A stretch of DNA of 64,000 nucleotides from positions 17,495-81,494 of the forward strand of contig NZ_JANHLK010000026.1 of NCBI RefSeq assembly GCF_028682635.1, given 5' to 3'. Every line of letters begins with the position of its first letter. The stretch's first letter is position 1. This document shows positions 27,801-35,312 of this stretch, one piece after another. The translations under genes were made by a program, and so were the position numbers. The notes beneath the pieces are model-generated. The model was not told the origin of the DNA. It searched no databases and worked only from the letters and a program-made list of their open reading frames with translations. Origin of the DNA: Pseudomonas putida. Its GTDB lineage: Bacteria > Pseudomonadota > Gammaproteobacteria > Pseudomonadales > Pseudomonadaceae.

Positions 27801-28335
27801 CGTAGCCAAAGCCGCAGCCAAAAAAGCGGCTCGAGAGAGTTTTCGTTCACAACTCCAGAACAGCTTTACCAACATAAATGAGATGATGGGTGCAACGGCG
27901 GGTATCCCAAGCGGGACACGTAACAGGAGTTTGTTACTTCAAGCGTCTGTAGAGGGTCCGCCTTCTCGAGGTCCTCGAGGTCCTCGAGGTCCTCAAGGTC
28001 CTCGAGGTCCTGACGGAGCTCAGGGGCCTGCAGGACCTCAAGGGCCAGCAGGACCTCGGGGGGCAACAGGACCTCAGGGGGTACCGGGACTGAACGGCAG
28101 TATTCCCTCAACTGGCGTATCTCCACCTGCACGGCCAACTCCGGCGTCAACGGCACCGTCCGAGCCAGTTGCAGGCCCTTCTAGTGGAGGGGAGCCCTGG
28201 GGTTTTCAAAACCTTCGCGACAAGCAGCTAAATCGAACGGATGAATTCGGTTTAAATACGGTAAATTCTCCAGCAACCGATACGATAGATAACATAGACG
28301 AAATAGTAAACGACGTAAGACGCAACAGCGAATAA
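23344..28335 (+). CDS. Large RHS-repeat protein B with collagen-like C-terminal tip
   Basis: A 1663-residue RHS protein whose first ~500 residues resemble RHS A. YD-type repeats continue (YRYDAHNHLLGVTRG) to the core end at about residue 1384 (LLGRGYRAYNTTLRRFHSPD, then DPTGHA). The 279-residue tip differs fully from that of RHS A. It holds a hydrophobic hairpin (residues ~1393-1441, VISGVTIIVAPPVGVAAVI), an Ala/Lys-rich helix (KAKAKAVAKAAAKKAA), 14 G-X-Y triplets at 1543-1584, a Pro/Ser-rich linker and an acidic end. I start at the ATG at 23344, which aligns with RHS A and has GAGG upstream. A strong terminator follows at once, leaving no room for an immunity gene. Confidence 0.9.
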   Translation: MSTSTSIQSNAFNFMSFIQSQVDPRTGQATCAISLPELKANNLCGPVVPLQLTFNPLNTADSGFGNGWNLQLSQFDPNKRIFSSYTGETFRVDPGANGVEIPEKKIDSFHFHDLGNKRYRVDHKSGLVEILQVRQGDIALPVEMLSPQGHSVTLDYVAFGTEPLLSSVRNADGTQLLSLVRTTNLLKLTLHPGSAFEAEFQVNILGGLSKSFVLPTHDKASWRFEYVTRDGFTCLEHVYTPTGGHETVTYSGRPHYFPGQPGRTLPRVEKHVRDPGFGQPAVETRYAYDAKDHNFLGFGSGLSWSDDGLDNLYKVRSPFDYETTEILWDASGNRKAQETRRVYNRLHLLTLEETTQYSTDPGKDHTYQRTDTEYYFDPNLDFKNQKPYCQLPKTVTQTWRHVSATLPRHVETVTATYDDFGNLLTQVTADGVTETNEWYKAAGEVGCPADPQGFVRNLKSKTVTPAASQYGKAPTLQTRYTYTEQLGLAGSGPWLALRNETLVHIGGGGAATELRQLTHDYINTPEEKLTHARILRSTQTLHGQAQTLTSTQFRYSFTRNARANAMVMRTESELIGFDDTPGKPVRRVQTQEHSLLNGYKLLNHDDNDAMVAYVNDPIGRVIEEMVAPDSNDYRASRTYTYTLTNGGGAQQARQTAKDVKGVETVTWLDGHNRVVRVERRDADALGGDPLAFRDTYKATYNNRGQLISDTVIDWEGAADKPLTRQYEYDAWGQQFKVVGADGVAQITEVDPRTQTLRSWTESTVTPLNISGKSRTTLNMFGKEDKIEALDAQDKVVSTREYLYDGLGNCVEQINEMGESTRFEFDLFARIRATTLPDYTEIHRTYAAHSGGELPIDMQVVSNGVTVSVGNQTYDGLERRKTLKVGPRLQTFEYQGGQSKISKAITASKKEITYEYKPGLVGSPVGSIAPDEQSSFNYDNQSAQLTLSQNSQGENGFAFSSNGQLLKETWKDKHTGKQWETTYTQTLNGLPLTRVDANGLACTYTYDDKARLKTITQGQLLASFEYDNLGKVSTITTRNQHTAQTLRTTLTFDDQGREIMRLMELEGHPRQTISQTYRDDSKLHTRHLQVGNQTELLETFNYDQRGRMVEYTCDGPALPQDSYKNGIKEQLFEFDALDNVTAVYSLFADGTRDDAFSYFSPSDPCQLVKVTHSHPDYDASCTLDYDDDGNLLHDENGQALHYDTQGRLLSVTDTGGNTVSRYRYDAHNHLLGVTRGTQIETLRFYQDDQLSHTEQGNRKIHYLFLGEQPLGQQEQDDPEQTLLLLTDGKNSVLAESGKNELRKAVYGAYGERNPDAKLECLLGFNGEVRDEHSGWYLLGRGYRAYNTTLRRFHSPDSLSPFGAGGVNPYVYPGDPINYTDPTGHAKRGPNWEGIGGAILAGAGIVISGVTIIVAPPVGVAAVIKIVFTTTVGVGFGAYAIYEGVMANNAVKLVDREKHGRSSLISGGLDAGLSALFLGLAVKAKAKAVAKAAAKKAARESFRSQLQNSFTNINEMMGATAGIPSGTRNRSLLLQASVEGPPSRGPRGPRGPQGPRGPDGAQGPAGPQGPAGPRGATGPQGVPGLNGSIPSTGVSPPARPTPASTAPSEPVAGPSSGGEPWGFQNLRDKQLNRTDEFGLNTVNSPATDTIDNIDEIVNDVRRNSE
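27970..28098 (+). repeat. Collagen-like coding repeat in RHS B
   Basis: The DNA encodes 14 successive Gly-X-Y triplets, mostly GPR, GPQ, GPA and GPD. The first part is built of near-identical 9-base units (GGTCCTCGA), which are prone to slippage, so triplet number may vary among strains. Confidence 0.93.
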
Positions 28336-28342
28336 GATTAAG

Positions 28343-28375
28343 GGCTCCACTTCTAACCAGTGGAGCCTTTTTTTT
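28343..28375 (+). terminator. Terminator after RHS B
   Basis: Perfect 9-base arms (GGCTCCACT and AGTGGAGCC) with a 7-base loop, followed by eight T. Classic rho-independent terminator placed 8 bases after the stop. Confidence 0.95.
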
Positions 28376-28571
28376 CGCAAATACAGATAAAACATTCGCA
28401 AACATAACCCGCCCCAACACTGAGAGTTCTCTCATATCCCCCTCCCCCCTTACCCTCTAAACTCCCGCCTCCGAGACAACCCAACTACCTCCCCACTCGC
28501 ATCGATCGTGAGTACCCCGGCACCGTCTCGTTAAATAAACGCCGGATTAAATCAATCAAAGGATTTGTTAC

Positions 28572-29123
28572 ATGAAGAAATCTCTATTCGCACTTCCGTT
28601 AGGCCTGGCACTGGGCCTGGCGGCCACTTCGGCCTTCGCGGCCGATGGCCGGATCAACTTCACCGGCAAGATCAGCAGCGCTACCTGCCCCGTTGAAATC
28701 GTCAACCCGGAAAACGGTGCCGTGGGCAACCTGGTTTCCCTGGGCTGGGTCGATTCCAGCGCCTTCCCGAACGTCGGCGCCGTTGCTGGCGAACGGGCCT
28801 TTCAGATGCGCATTACACCGGGCACCGCTTGCGTCCTGGACCCTACCAAACTTAACGCCACCGTGACATTCAACTCAGTGTACGGCGGTGGTGGTGATCA
28901 TTACGGCCTGAAGCCGACCGGCAACCCCGCGAGGGGCATTGCCGTGGCGATCAAGGACGTTACCGGTGGTTTCATCAAGAATGGCGAGACCTCCACCGTC
29001 TACAAACTTGACGAAACCAAACCGACCCTCATGGACTTCACCGCCATGTACATCGCCACTGCGGCGACGGTAACCCCGGGCCCCGCCGATTCCGATGTCG
29101 AGTTCACCCTCAGCATCAACTGA
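28572..29123 (+). CDS. Fimbrial major subunit
   Basis: A 183-residue type 1-like pilin. It has a signal peptide (LPLGLALGLAATSAFA), then a beta-rich domain starting DGRINFTGKISSATCPV. Two cysteines (one in SSATCPV, one in GTACVLD) match the conserved pilin disulfide, and the C-terminal SDVEFTLSIN has the alternating pattern expected of a chaperone-bound strand. It is the first gene of a four-gene chaperone-usher operon. It is exported by Sec, held by the chaperone at 29203 and assembled by the usher at 29978. AGGA precedes the ATG. The receptor is unknown. Confidence 0.9.
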   Translation: MKKSLFALPLGLALGLAATSAFAADGRINFTGKISSATCPVEIVNPENGAVGNLVSLGWVDSSAFPNVGAVAGERAFQMRITPGTACVLDPTKLNATVTFNSVYGGGGDHYGLKPTGNPARGIAVAIKDVTGGFIKNGETSTVYKLDETKPTLMDFTAMYIATAATVTPGPADSDVEFTLSIN

Positions 29124-29202
29124 TCACGCTCCTGCGTTTTAAAACAGCAGGTTCACCGCCTGCTGTTCGAGAACGATTCCTCGACACAGGGATTTTTTTA
29201 CT

Positions 29203-29958
29203 ATGTTTGGCTTGATTAAACGTCCTGCCCAAGTCAGGAGCGGCGCACTGTCTTGCGTGTTGTTTGGCGCCCTTATTACATGGTTGCCAACTAGTTACGG
29301 GGCGTTAACCATTAGTAGCACGCGAGTCGTGTTCGACAGCGACAAGCGCAATGTTTCGTTGACTGTTTCCAATCCCAGCAACAAACCCTTCGCCGTGCAG
29401 ACCTGGGCGAATACCGCAGCCGACGACCAGACCACTGCCGTGCCTTTTATCGCTTCACCGCCGCTGTTTCGCTTAAACGCCGGTAAAGAACAGCAGGTGC
29501 AGATCAACGGCTTGCCCAACAAGTTGCCCAAAGACCGCGAATCGCTGTTTTATTTCAACGTTCAGGAAATACCGCAACTGGAAGCCAATGAAGTCAACCA
29601 GTTGAATATCGCATTGCGCACGCGCATCAAGTTGTTCTACCGACCTGTGGAACTCAAGACCAATGCGCTGGACAGCCTGAAAGAGTTGAACTGGTCAATA
29701 AAAAAAATCGACGGCAAAAGCCGTCTGGTGGTGACCAATCCCACGCCCTTTCACGTGTCTTTCGTGCGCATTGAACTCCTTGCAAACGGGCAGAAAGTCA
29801 GCCTCAAAGACACTCCGATGGCACTTCCCCTGGACTCCAGCACCTATGAGCTGGACGGCTTGAAGCCTGTGCCGGGAATGCAGGTCAGTTTTTCCGCGAT
29901 CACCGACTACGGCGGCTTTACGACCCCAATGACCGTGCCCGTCGGCCTTGATCTTTAA
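29203..29958 (+). CDS. Periplasmic fimbrial chaperone
   Basis: A 251-residue PapD/FimC-like chaperone. A signal peptide ends near TSYGALT. Family motifs are visible: STRVVFDSDKRNVSLTVSN in strand A1-B, PPLFRLNAGKEQQVQI, and ESLFYFNVQEIP with the conserved NVxxIP pattern. The C-terminal domain includes LVVTNPTPFHVSF. It folds pilin subunits in the periplasm by donating a strand and delivers them to the usher. It lies 79 bases after the major subunit and just before the usher. Confidence 0.93.
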   Translation: MFGLIKRPAQVRSGALSCVLFGALITWLPTSYGALTISSTRVVFDSDKRNVSLTVSNPSNKPFAVQTWANTAADDQTTAVPFIASPPLFRLNAGKEQQVQINGLPNKLPKDRESLFYFNVQEIPQLEANEVNQLNIALRTRIKLFYRPVELKTNALDSLKELNWSIKKIDGKSRLVVTNPTPFHVSFVRIELLANGQKVSLKDTPMALPLDSSTYELDGLKPVPGMQVSFSAITDYGGFTTPMTVPVGLDL

Positions 29959-29977
29959 CATTGCGCGGACTATCACC

Positions 29978-32491
29978 ATGCCTTTCTTCCCGCACCAGAG
30001 TTCGACTTGCGCGCAGCGTCTGTTTCACCTTCTGGTATTCACCGGCGGCGGCATTGTATTGCTGCAAACCAAGCCGGCGCAGGCCGCCAACCCGGTGGAG
30101 TTTCAGTCAACCTTCATGCGCCAACTGCAAAACCATGCGAGCGATGCCGGTGCGCTGGCCTTGAAAACACTGTCCAGTGGCCAGGATCTGGCGCCCGGAC
30201 GTTACCTGGTGAGTATCGAGGTCAATCGCAGCTTCTTTGACCGCCGGGAAATCGAGTTCAGCCCCCATGCCCAAGGCGATGGACTCTCCCCCTGCCTGTC
30301 GCTGCAATTGATCGAGGAGATCGGCGTAAAACTCGACAGCCTGGAGGAGACTGAGGCCTCGCTGAACAGTTGCATCGATCTGCAGCAGCTGATTCCCGGT
30401 GCGCAAATCGAGTTCAATGCCGGTCAGCTGACGCTGGCGCTCTCCATCCCGCAGATTGCCATGCGTCGCGATGTTGCCGGTTATGTCGATCCGCAATTGT
30501 GGGACTATGGCATCAATTCAGCCTTTGTGAACTATCAGGTATCGGCGCAACAGGGTCGAAATTCGTCAGGCCACAACAGCAGCCAGGACCTGTACTTGAA
30601 CAGCGGCCTGAATCTGGGCGCCTGGCGCTTGCGCAGCAACAATGCCTTTCGTAGCGACTCACAGGGCGAACGCACATGGACGCGCGCCTATACCTATGTC
30701 CAGCGCGATCTCCCCGGTACACACTCGCAGTTGACCCTGGGCGAGACCTACACCCCTGGCGATGTATTCAGGAGCATTCCCATCAAGGGCGTGCAAATTG
30801 CTTCCGACATGAGCATGTTGCCCGACTCGCTGCAACAGTATGCGCCGATCGTTCGAGGCGTTGCGCAGACCCGGGCCAGGCTCGAGATCCGCCAGAACGG
30901 TTACCCCATATATTCCACCTATGTCAGTGCCGGTCCCTATGAGATCAACGACCTGACGACCGCCGGTGGCAGCGGTGAACTGGAAATCATCCTGACCGAA
31001 GCCGATGGCCAGGTGCGACGTTTCACCCAACCCTATTCAACCCTCAGCAACCTGCTGCGCGAAGGCGTCTGGCGCTACAGCACCAGCCTGGGGCGTTATA
31101 ACTCCCCGTCGTTTGCCAGCGATGACTCCTCTTTATGGCAAGGTACTCTCGCCACCGGCGTGGGGTGGAACTCAACCCTGTACGGCGGGTTGATGGCCAA
31201 CGACTTCTATCAGGCCGGCACCTTCGGTATCGGCAAGAATCTCGGCGCGATCGGCGCACTCTCGTTCGACGTCACGCGCTCCGCAGCCGATATCGATCCC
31301 CATGACAGCAGCCGCAGCGTCCAGGGCATGAGCTACGCGGCGAAATACGGCAAGTCATTCGAAACCCGGACCAACTTGCGCTTTGCCGGTTATCGCTACT
31401 CCACCGAGGGTTATCGCGATTTCAGCGAAGCGGTGCGCGAGCGCAGCGCCGACCAGCGTTATCGCGGAAGTCGACGCAGCCTGCTGGAGGCCTCGGTGTT
31501 CCAGAACATCGGGACCCATAGCTCGCTGAACCTGACACTGTCCCAGGAAGACTACTGGCGCACCGATTATCAGCAGCGCCAATTCCAGTTCAATCTCAGC
31601 ACCCGCCACAACACCGTCAGCTATAACCTTTACGCATCACAATCACTTAACGAAAAACAATCCAACGACCGCCAGATCGGCCTGAGTATCTCGGTGCCGC
31701 TGGACTTCGGCCGCTCGACCACCGCCACCTTCGACCTGAGGCAAAACCATGGCCAGCTCGATCAACGCGCGTCTTTGTCTGGCCGGGGCGAGGGAGATCG
31801 ACTCAACTATCGAGCGTCCCTGTCCAACAATGAAAGCCAGCAGAAATCCGCTGAACTGGCGCTGGCCTACCAGACACCCGTTGCCAGCCTGGGCGCGGGT
31901 ATCGCTCAAGGCAGCACTTACAACAATGTTTCGCTCAACGCCAGCGGTGCGCTGCTGCTCCACGGCGACGGCCTTGAGTTCGGCCCCTATATGGGTGAAA
32001 CCAGTGGCCTGGCCCATGTGCCGGACATCGCCGGCGTTGGGGTGATCAACGCCTCGAGCGCCAGGACCAATGACCGTGGTTATGCGCTGATCCCCTACCT
32101 GCAACCCTATCGGGTCAACCGGGTAGTCCTCGATACCGACCAGCTCGATCCGAACATAGAGATCGATAACGGCGTGACCCAGGTGGTTCCGCGTCGCGGT
32201 GCAGTCGTCAAGGCCACATTCCCCGCACGCAAGGTACAAAGGCTGGTGCTGACCACCCGTGACAGCCAGGGCGCACCTTTGCCCTTTGGAGCCCAGGTCA
32301 GCAACAACGATGAGGAAGTACTCGGGATAGTCGGCCAGGCCGGGCAGGTACTGCTGGGGACTGTCGATGCCCGGCAAGTCCTGAATGTGCGCTGGGGCAA
32401 CGCCTCCACCGAGCAGTGCCAGTTGCAGCTCGATGTCCCGAGCATGCCGCTGGAGCAAGGTTATCGGGTCCAGGACCTGACTTGCCGCTGA
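29978..32491 (+). CDS. Outer-membrane fimbrial usher
   Basis: An 837-residue FimD/PapC-type usher. A signal peptide precedes the mature start at about ANPVEFQSTFM. The N-terminal chaperone-binding domain (LAPGRYLVSIEVNRSFFDRR), the pore-forming region with alternating strands (QLTLGETYTPGDVFRSIPIK), and the C-terminal domains (PFGAQVSNNDEEVLGIVGQA) follow in order. A final cysteine pair is present (EQCQLQL, QDLTCR). I start at the ATG at 29978, because the open frame before it overlaps the chaperone gene and gives no signal peptide. It forms the outer-membrane channel for this fimbria. Confidence 0.93.
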   Translation: MPFFPHQSSTCAQRLFHLLVFTGGGIVLLQTKPAQAANPVEFQSTFMRQLQNHASDAGALALKTLSSGQDLAPGRYLVSIEVNRSFFDRREIEFSPHAQGDGLSPCLSLQLIEEIGVKLDSLEETEASLNSCIDLQQLIPGAQIEFNAGQLTLALSIPQIAMRRDVAGYVDPQLWDYGINSAFVNYQVSAQQGRNSSGHNSSQDLYLNSGLNLGAWRLRSNNAFRSDSQGERTWTRAYTYVQRDLPGTHSQLTLGETYTPGDVFRSIPIKGVQIASDMSMLPDSLQQYAPIVRGVAQTRARLEIRQNGYPIYSTYVSAGPYEINDLTTAGGSGELEIILTEADGQVRRFTQPYSTLSNLLREGVWRYSTSLGRYNSPSFASDDSSLWQGTLATGVGWNSTLYGGLMANDFYQAGTFGIGKNLGAIGALSFDVTRSAADIDPHDSSRSVQGMSYAAKYGKSFETRTNLRFAGYRYSTEGYRDFSEAVRERSADQRYRGSRRSLLEASVFQNIGTHSSLNLTLSQEDYWRTDYQQRQFQFNLSTRHNTVSYNLYASQSLNEKQSNDRQIGLSISVPLDFGRSTTATFDLRQNHGQLDQRASLSGRGEGDRLNYRASLSNNESQQKSAELALAYQTPVASLGAGIAQGSTYNNVSLNASGALLLHGDGLEFGPYMGETSGLAHVPDIAGVGVINASSARTNDRGYALIPYLQPYRVNRVVLDTDQLDPNIEIDNGVTQVVPRRGAVVKATFPARKVQRLVLTTRDSQGAPLPFGAQVSNNDEEVLGIVGQAGQVLLGTVDARQVLNVRWGNASTEQCQLQLDVPSMPLEQGYRVQDLTCR

Positions 32492-32565
32492 CCCAACGCT
32501 TCGTTCACTCATGCTCGATGCACCCCGCGGTGCGTCGAGCTGTTTTTGCCAGGATAGAACACAGC

Positions 32566-33663
32566 ATGTCGATCAGATTATTTCCGGGCGTTCTGTTCAC
32601 GCTCGCCGCCAGCGGACTGACGCCGTTCGGTGCCGCGTATGCCGCCTCCAATACCTGTTACTGGGGGGGCGCTTCGGGGCCTATTCGGTATGTGGCCGAT
32701 GTGGGTGCACTGTACATTCCCAGAGATGCCAAGGTCGGTGATCCGATAGGCCCGATTGAGAGATCATTCAGGCAAGGTGGCTCAGGGTTAACGATCCACT
32801 GCGAAAACACAGACGGGCGACTGACGTTCAAGGCTTCGGCCAATGCCGCGCCAGTATCCGGGCCAATCCCCAGATTGAATGGCATGGACATGCGAGGCAC
32901 GTTGCTGCAAACCAACATTCCCGGAGTCGGCGCCCAGATCACGTTCGGCACTCCCTACGATGGCCGCACCAACGGATTCTGGAAACTGAGCGGCCCCGAC
33001 AGTACAGTCCCCTTCGAGGGCTACATCGATTTCAGCACCCCCTTTGTCCTGCAACACTCTGTGTTGCAAGGCACTGTCACTTTGGTCAAGACCGCGACGA
33101 TCGGGCGAGGCACGCACACGCTGGAGTCAGGAAACGAACTGGTCAAGGCCTCCTTCACCGGTGTTCCCAATGCCTTCGGCCTTGCGCTGAGCGGCTCCGT
33201 CACCCAGGCGGAGTGCAGCCTGTCGGCCCTTCCGGTGAGCGCCGACCCCGTCAAGCTGGGAGACTGGCCAACCTCACGGTTCAAGGGCGAAGGCGAAACC
33301 ACCGATCCGGTGCCGTTCAGCATCAATTTGAACTCGTGCATATCCGACCCGCTGCCGGGCGGCACAGTGACGACCGCGCACATTCGCCTGGAGCCCACCG
33401 CGGGCTCGACGACAGTTGACACTAGAAGGGGTTTGTTCAGCCTGGGCGGCAGTTCCACCGCAAAAGGTATTGGCATTCAGATACTCAAAGATGATGCCCA
33501 AACCCCTGTCGAATTGGAGGCCGATGTCGCCCAAGGCGTCATTCCGGTCACCGGCGGCATGCAGTTGAAGTTCAACGCTCGCTACTATCAGACCGCGCCC
33601 ACGAAGGATGTCGTGGCCGGTTCCGCGGATGGGTCGCTGGCGTTTACCATTACCTACAAATAG
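32566..33663 (+). CDS. Fimbrial tip adhesin
   Basis: A 365-residue two-domain fimbrial protein. A signal peptide ends near GAAYAASNTC. The N-terminal ~200 residues would be the receptor-binding domain; the C-terminal ~160 residues look like a pilin domain (SVTQAECSLSALPVSADPVK, then NLNSCISDPLPGG, ending GSLAFTITYK). Length and last place in the operon fit a FimH-like adhesin. The ATG at 32566 has AGGA upstream. Other in-frame starts overlap the usher and lack a signal peptide. Ligand unknown. A convergent gene follows. Confidence 0.85.
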   Translation: MSIRLFPGVLFTLAASGLTPFGAAYAASNTCYWGGASGPIRYVADVGALYIPRDAKVGDPIGPIERSFRQGGSGLTIHCENTDGRLTFKASANAAPVSGPIPRLNGMDMRGTLLQTNIPGVGAQITFGTPYDGRTNGFWKLSGPDSTVPFEGYIDFSTPFVLQHSVLQGTVTLVKTATIGRGTHTLESGNELVKASFTGVPNAFGLALSGSVTQAECSLSALPVSADPVKLGDWPTSRFKGEGETTDPVPFSINLNSCISDPLPGGTVTTAHIRLEPTAGSTTVDTRRGLFSLGGSSTAKGIGIQILKDDAQTPVELEADVAQGVIPVTGGMQLKFNARYYQTAPTKDVVAGSADGSLAFTITYK

Positions 33664-33672
33664 ATCTGTTTG

Positions 33673-33694
33673 CCCGGCAGGGGGGCCTGCCGGG
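33673..33694. terminator. Hairpin between convergent genes
   Basis: Perfect 9-base arms CCCGGCAGG and CCTGCCGGG with a 4-base loop, directly after the adhesin stop. It lacks a clear T run, so terminator function is likely but unproven. Confidence 0.6.
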
Positions 33695-33714
33695 AAGCCA
33701 GTGGAGAGGGTCGA

Positions 33715-35187
33715 CTAGGTGACCAGCTTGATCGACATCGGTTTGAAGGCACGATAACTCTGCCCCTGATCAAAGCTGACACTGGCGTGCAGGGTAAACG
33801 TGCTGTTGAGGGGCAGTGCCGCTACATAGTCCTTGGGCAATGGCGTGGTGAATTTTCGGTTGGCATTGAGAGGTGTGGGTGCACCCTCGAGGAAATCTGT
33901 TCGAACGCTGGACGCCAGTGCCCACACGTTTATGAGTTGGGTGTCCTCATGGTAGGCCCATTTCTCCATCTCTATGGTTGCACCGGACTGTTCAACCTTG
34001 TTCCGGGAGAGGGTCGCCGGTGAACCGATCTGCGCCTCGGGGCAGCCCACCGAACCAAACGTCTGTCCGCCGAGCTCGGTGATGGCCAGCGTATATTTCG
34101 CTGAGGGCTGGATGTCGCGTCCGGCGCGGTAGCGCACCTCTGACGTGCGTCCATCTCCCCCCACGGGAATGTTGGCCGCGACGACCGACGCCGCAATGGC
34201 GAACTCCAGGCCGCCCGGCGTGGTCGGCTTCACCCCCGTTGCAGAACCTATACCCCCCTCTCCGCCCAGGCCGATAAAGTCCACCGTCACCTCTTCACCC
34301 GGATCGATTTCCGAGCCAGCCACCACCACAGTCACACCTGATATACCCAGGAAAGGATTCAACACGCCCGTGCCGTTTTGCGAATTGGTCGCCTGCTTGA
34401 CGGTCGGGAACTTGCGCGGGGTGGGTGGGCGGATATTGACGCTCAGTTTCTCGTCAACGGAAAGGGTCGTCTCGTTGCCGGCCCTGTCGCGCACCCGATA
34501 GGTCGCGTAATAATCCACATTATTGGTGCTGTTACGCAGCAAGTCGCCCTTGAAAAAGACTTGCACGGGCTTGCCTATGTCACCCGGCTCGAGGGTCCTG
34601 GTACCGGCTATCTCCCGTCCACCCGGGGAGCGCTCCCAGTACGTGGTGATGGCATCCCCGACTTTTGGGCTGTAATCGGGGAGTGTTACCACTACCTGGT
34701 CCTGGTGAGCGGGGTCGGCGAGATAGGCAGCGGTGATCTGGTTGGGGGGGAGAACTTCGGGAGGAAAGATCAACTTGCTATTGGTGGGCAGCATCGGTGC
34801 CTGGGTATCCAGCGTCATCACCAGATCGGATGATTCTTCTGTTTCGTCATTGTAAATCGTCACCTTGTATTTGAACCGGCGTTCCCCATCGTTACTGCGC
34901 AACCAGGCTTGGGGCACTGCAAGATACCGGTCCGAGTCCTCAATGGGCTTGTTCCACTTACGGGTGACCAACGCAGTGACGCTACCATCGACGAACAGCT
35001 CAACGGTTTCCTCCGCCAGTTCGGGGCTGGAATTTAGCGGCACTGTAAACCAGACCTTCAGATCGGCATGGGTCAATGCCTCCGGCAACAGATTGGTTTG
35101 ACCACCTGGCACATTCGGGAGCAAGCCGACAATCTCAGGCGGTGGCAACGTAGTGCTGGAAAAACCGGTACCTTTGAACTGGACCAT
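33715..35187 (-). CDS. Multi-Ig-like-repeat protein, copy 2
   Basis: A 490-residue relative of the protein at 20739. Shared marks include PPEVLPPNQITAAYL-type linkers, GD/GE-x-V units (SPKVGDAITTYWERSPGG, DPGEEVTVDFIGLGGEGG), and the C-terminal pair CPEAQIGSPATL and FTLHASVSFDQGQSYRA. No signal peptide or membrane span is visible. I start at the ATG at 35187, with GGAG upstream; the frame is open further left of the hairpin but that stretch is non-coding in character. It lies downstream of the autotransporter on the same strand and converges on the fimbrial operon. Function unknown; a cell-surface or toxin-associated role is inferred only from company. Confidence 0.82.
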   Translation of the reverse strand: MVQFKGTGFSSTTLPPPEIVGLLPNVPGGQTNLLPEALTHADLKVWFTVPLNSSPELAEETVELFVDGSVTALVTRKWNKPIEDSDRYLAVPQAWLRSNDGERRFKYKVTIYNDETEESSDLVMTLDTQAPMLPTNSKLIFPPEVLPPNQITAAYLADPAHQDQVVVTLPDYSPKVGDAITTYWERSPGGREIAGTRTLEPGDIGKPVQVFFKGDLLRNSTNNVDYYATYRVRDRAGNETTLSVDEKLSVNIRPPTPRKFPTVKQATNSQNGTGVLNPFLGISGVTVVVAGSEIDPGEEVTVDFIGLGGEGGIGSATGVKPTTPGGLEFAIAASVVAANIPVGGDGRTSEVRYRAGRDIQPSAKYTLAITELGGQTFGSVGCPEAQIGSPATLSRNKVEQSGATIEMEKWAYHEDTQLINVWALASSVRTDFLEGAPTPLNANRKFTTPLPKDYVAALPLNSTFTLHASVSFDQGQSYRAFKPMSIKLVT

Positions 35188-35210
35188 GAACAGAACTCCT
35201 CGAATTAAAG

Positions 35211-35248
35211 CCAGCAAGGGAAACCGGAATCCGGCTTCCCTTGCTGGC
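35211..35248 (-). terminator. Hairpin after the autotransporter gene
   Basis: Long inverted repeat (CCAGCAAGGGAA and TTCCCTTGCTGG, with inner CCGG pairs). On the minus strand it is followed by a short T-rich stretch. Probable terminator of the autotransporter transcript, or an attenuator before the next gene. Confidence 0.65.
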
Positions 35249-35312
35249 GTCATGAAAAGAACATTGATCTGCTGGTGCAACGCCAAGGGTTCGAAGAAAT
35301 CAAGCCAGCCAG

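Noticed and set aside
10094..28335. Classic Tc toxin complex (TcA/TcB/TcC)
   Set aside because: RHS proteins resemble the TcC class in general shape, but no TcA-like pore protein or TcB-like protein is present in the window.
28420..28435. Dyad TGAGAG-TT-CTCTCA upstream of the fimbrial operon as another lux box
   Set aside because: The palindrome is real, but it lacks the AG end that defines lux boxes and lies 136 bases before the first gene. Too weak to list with the others.
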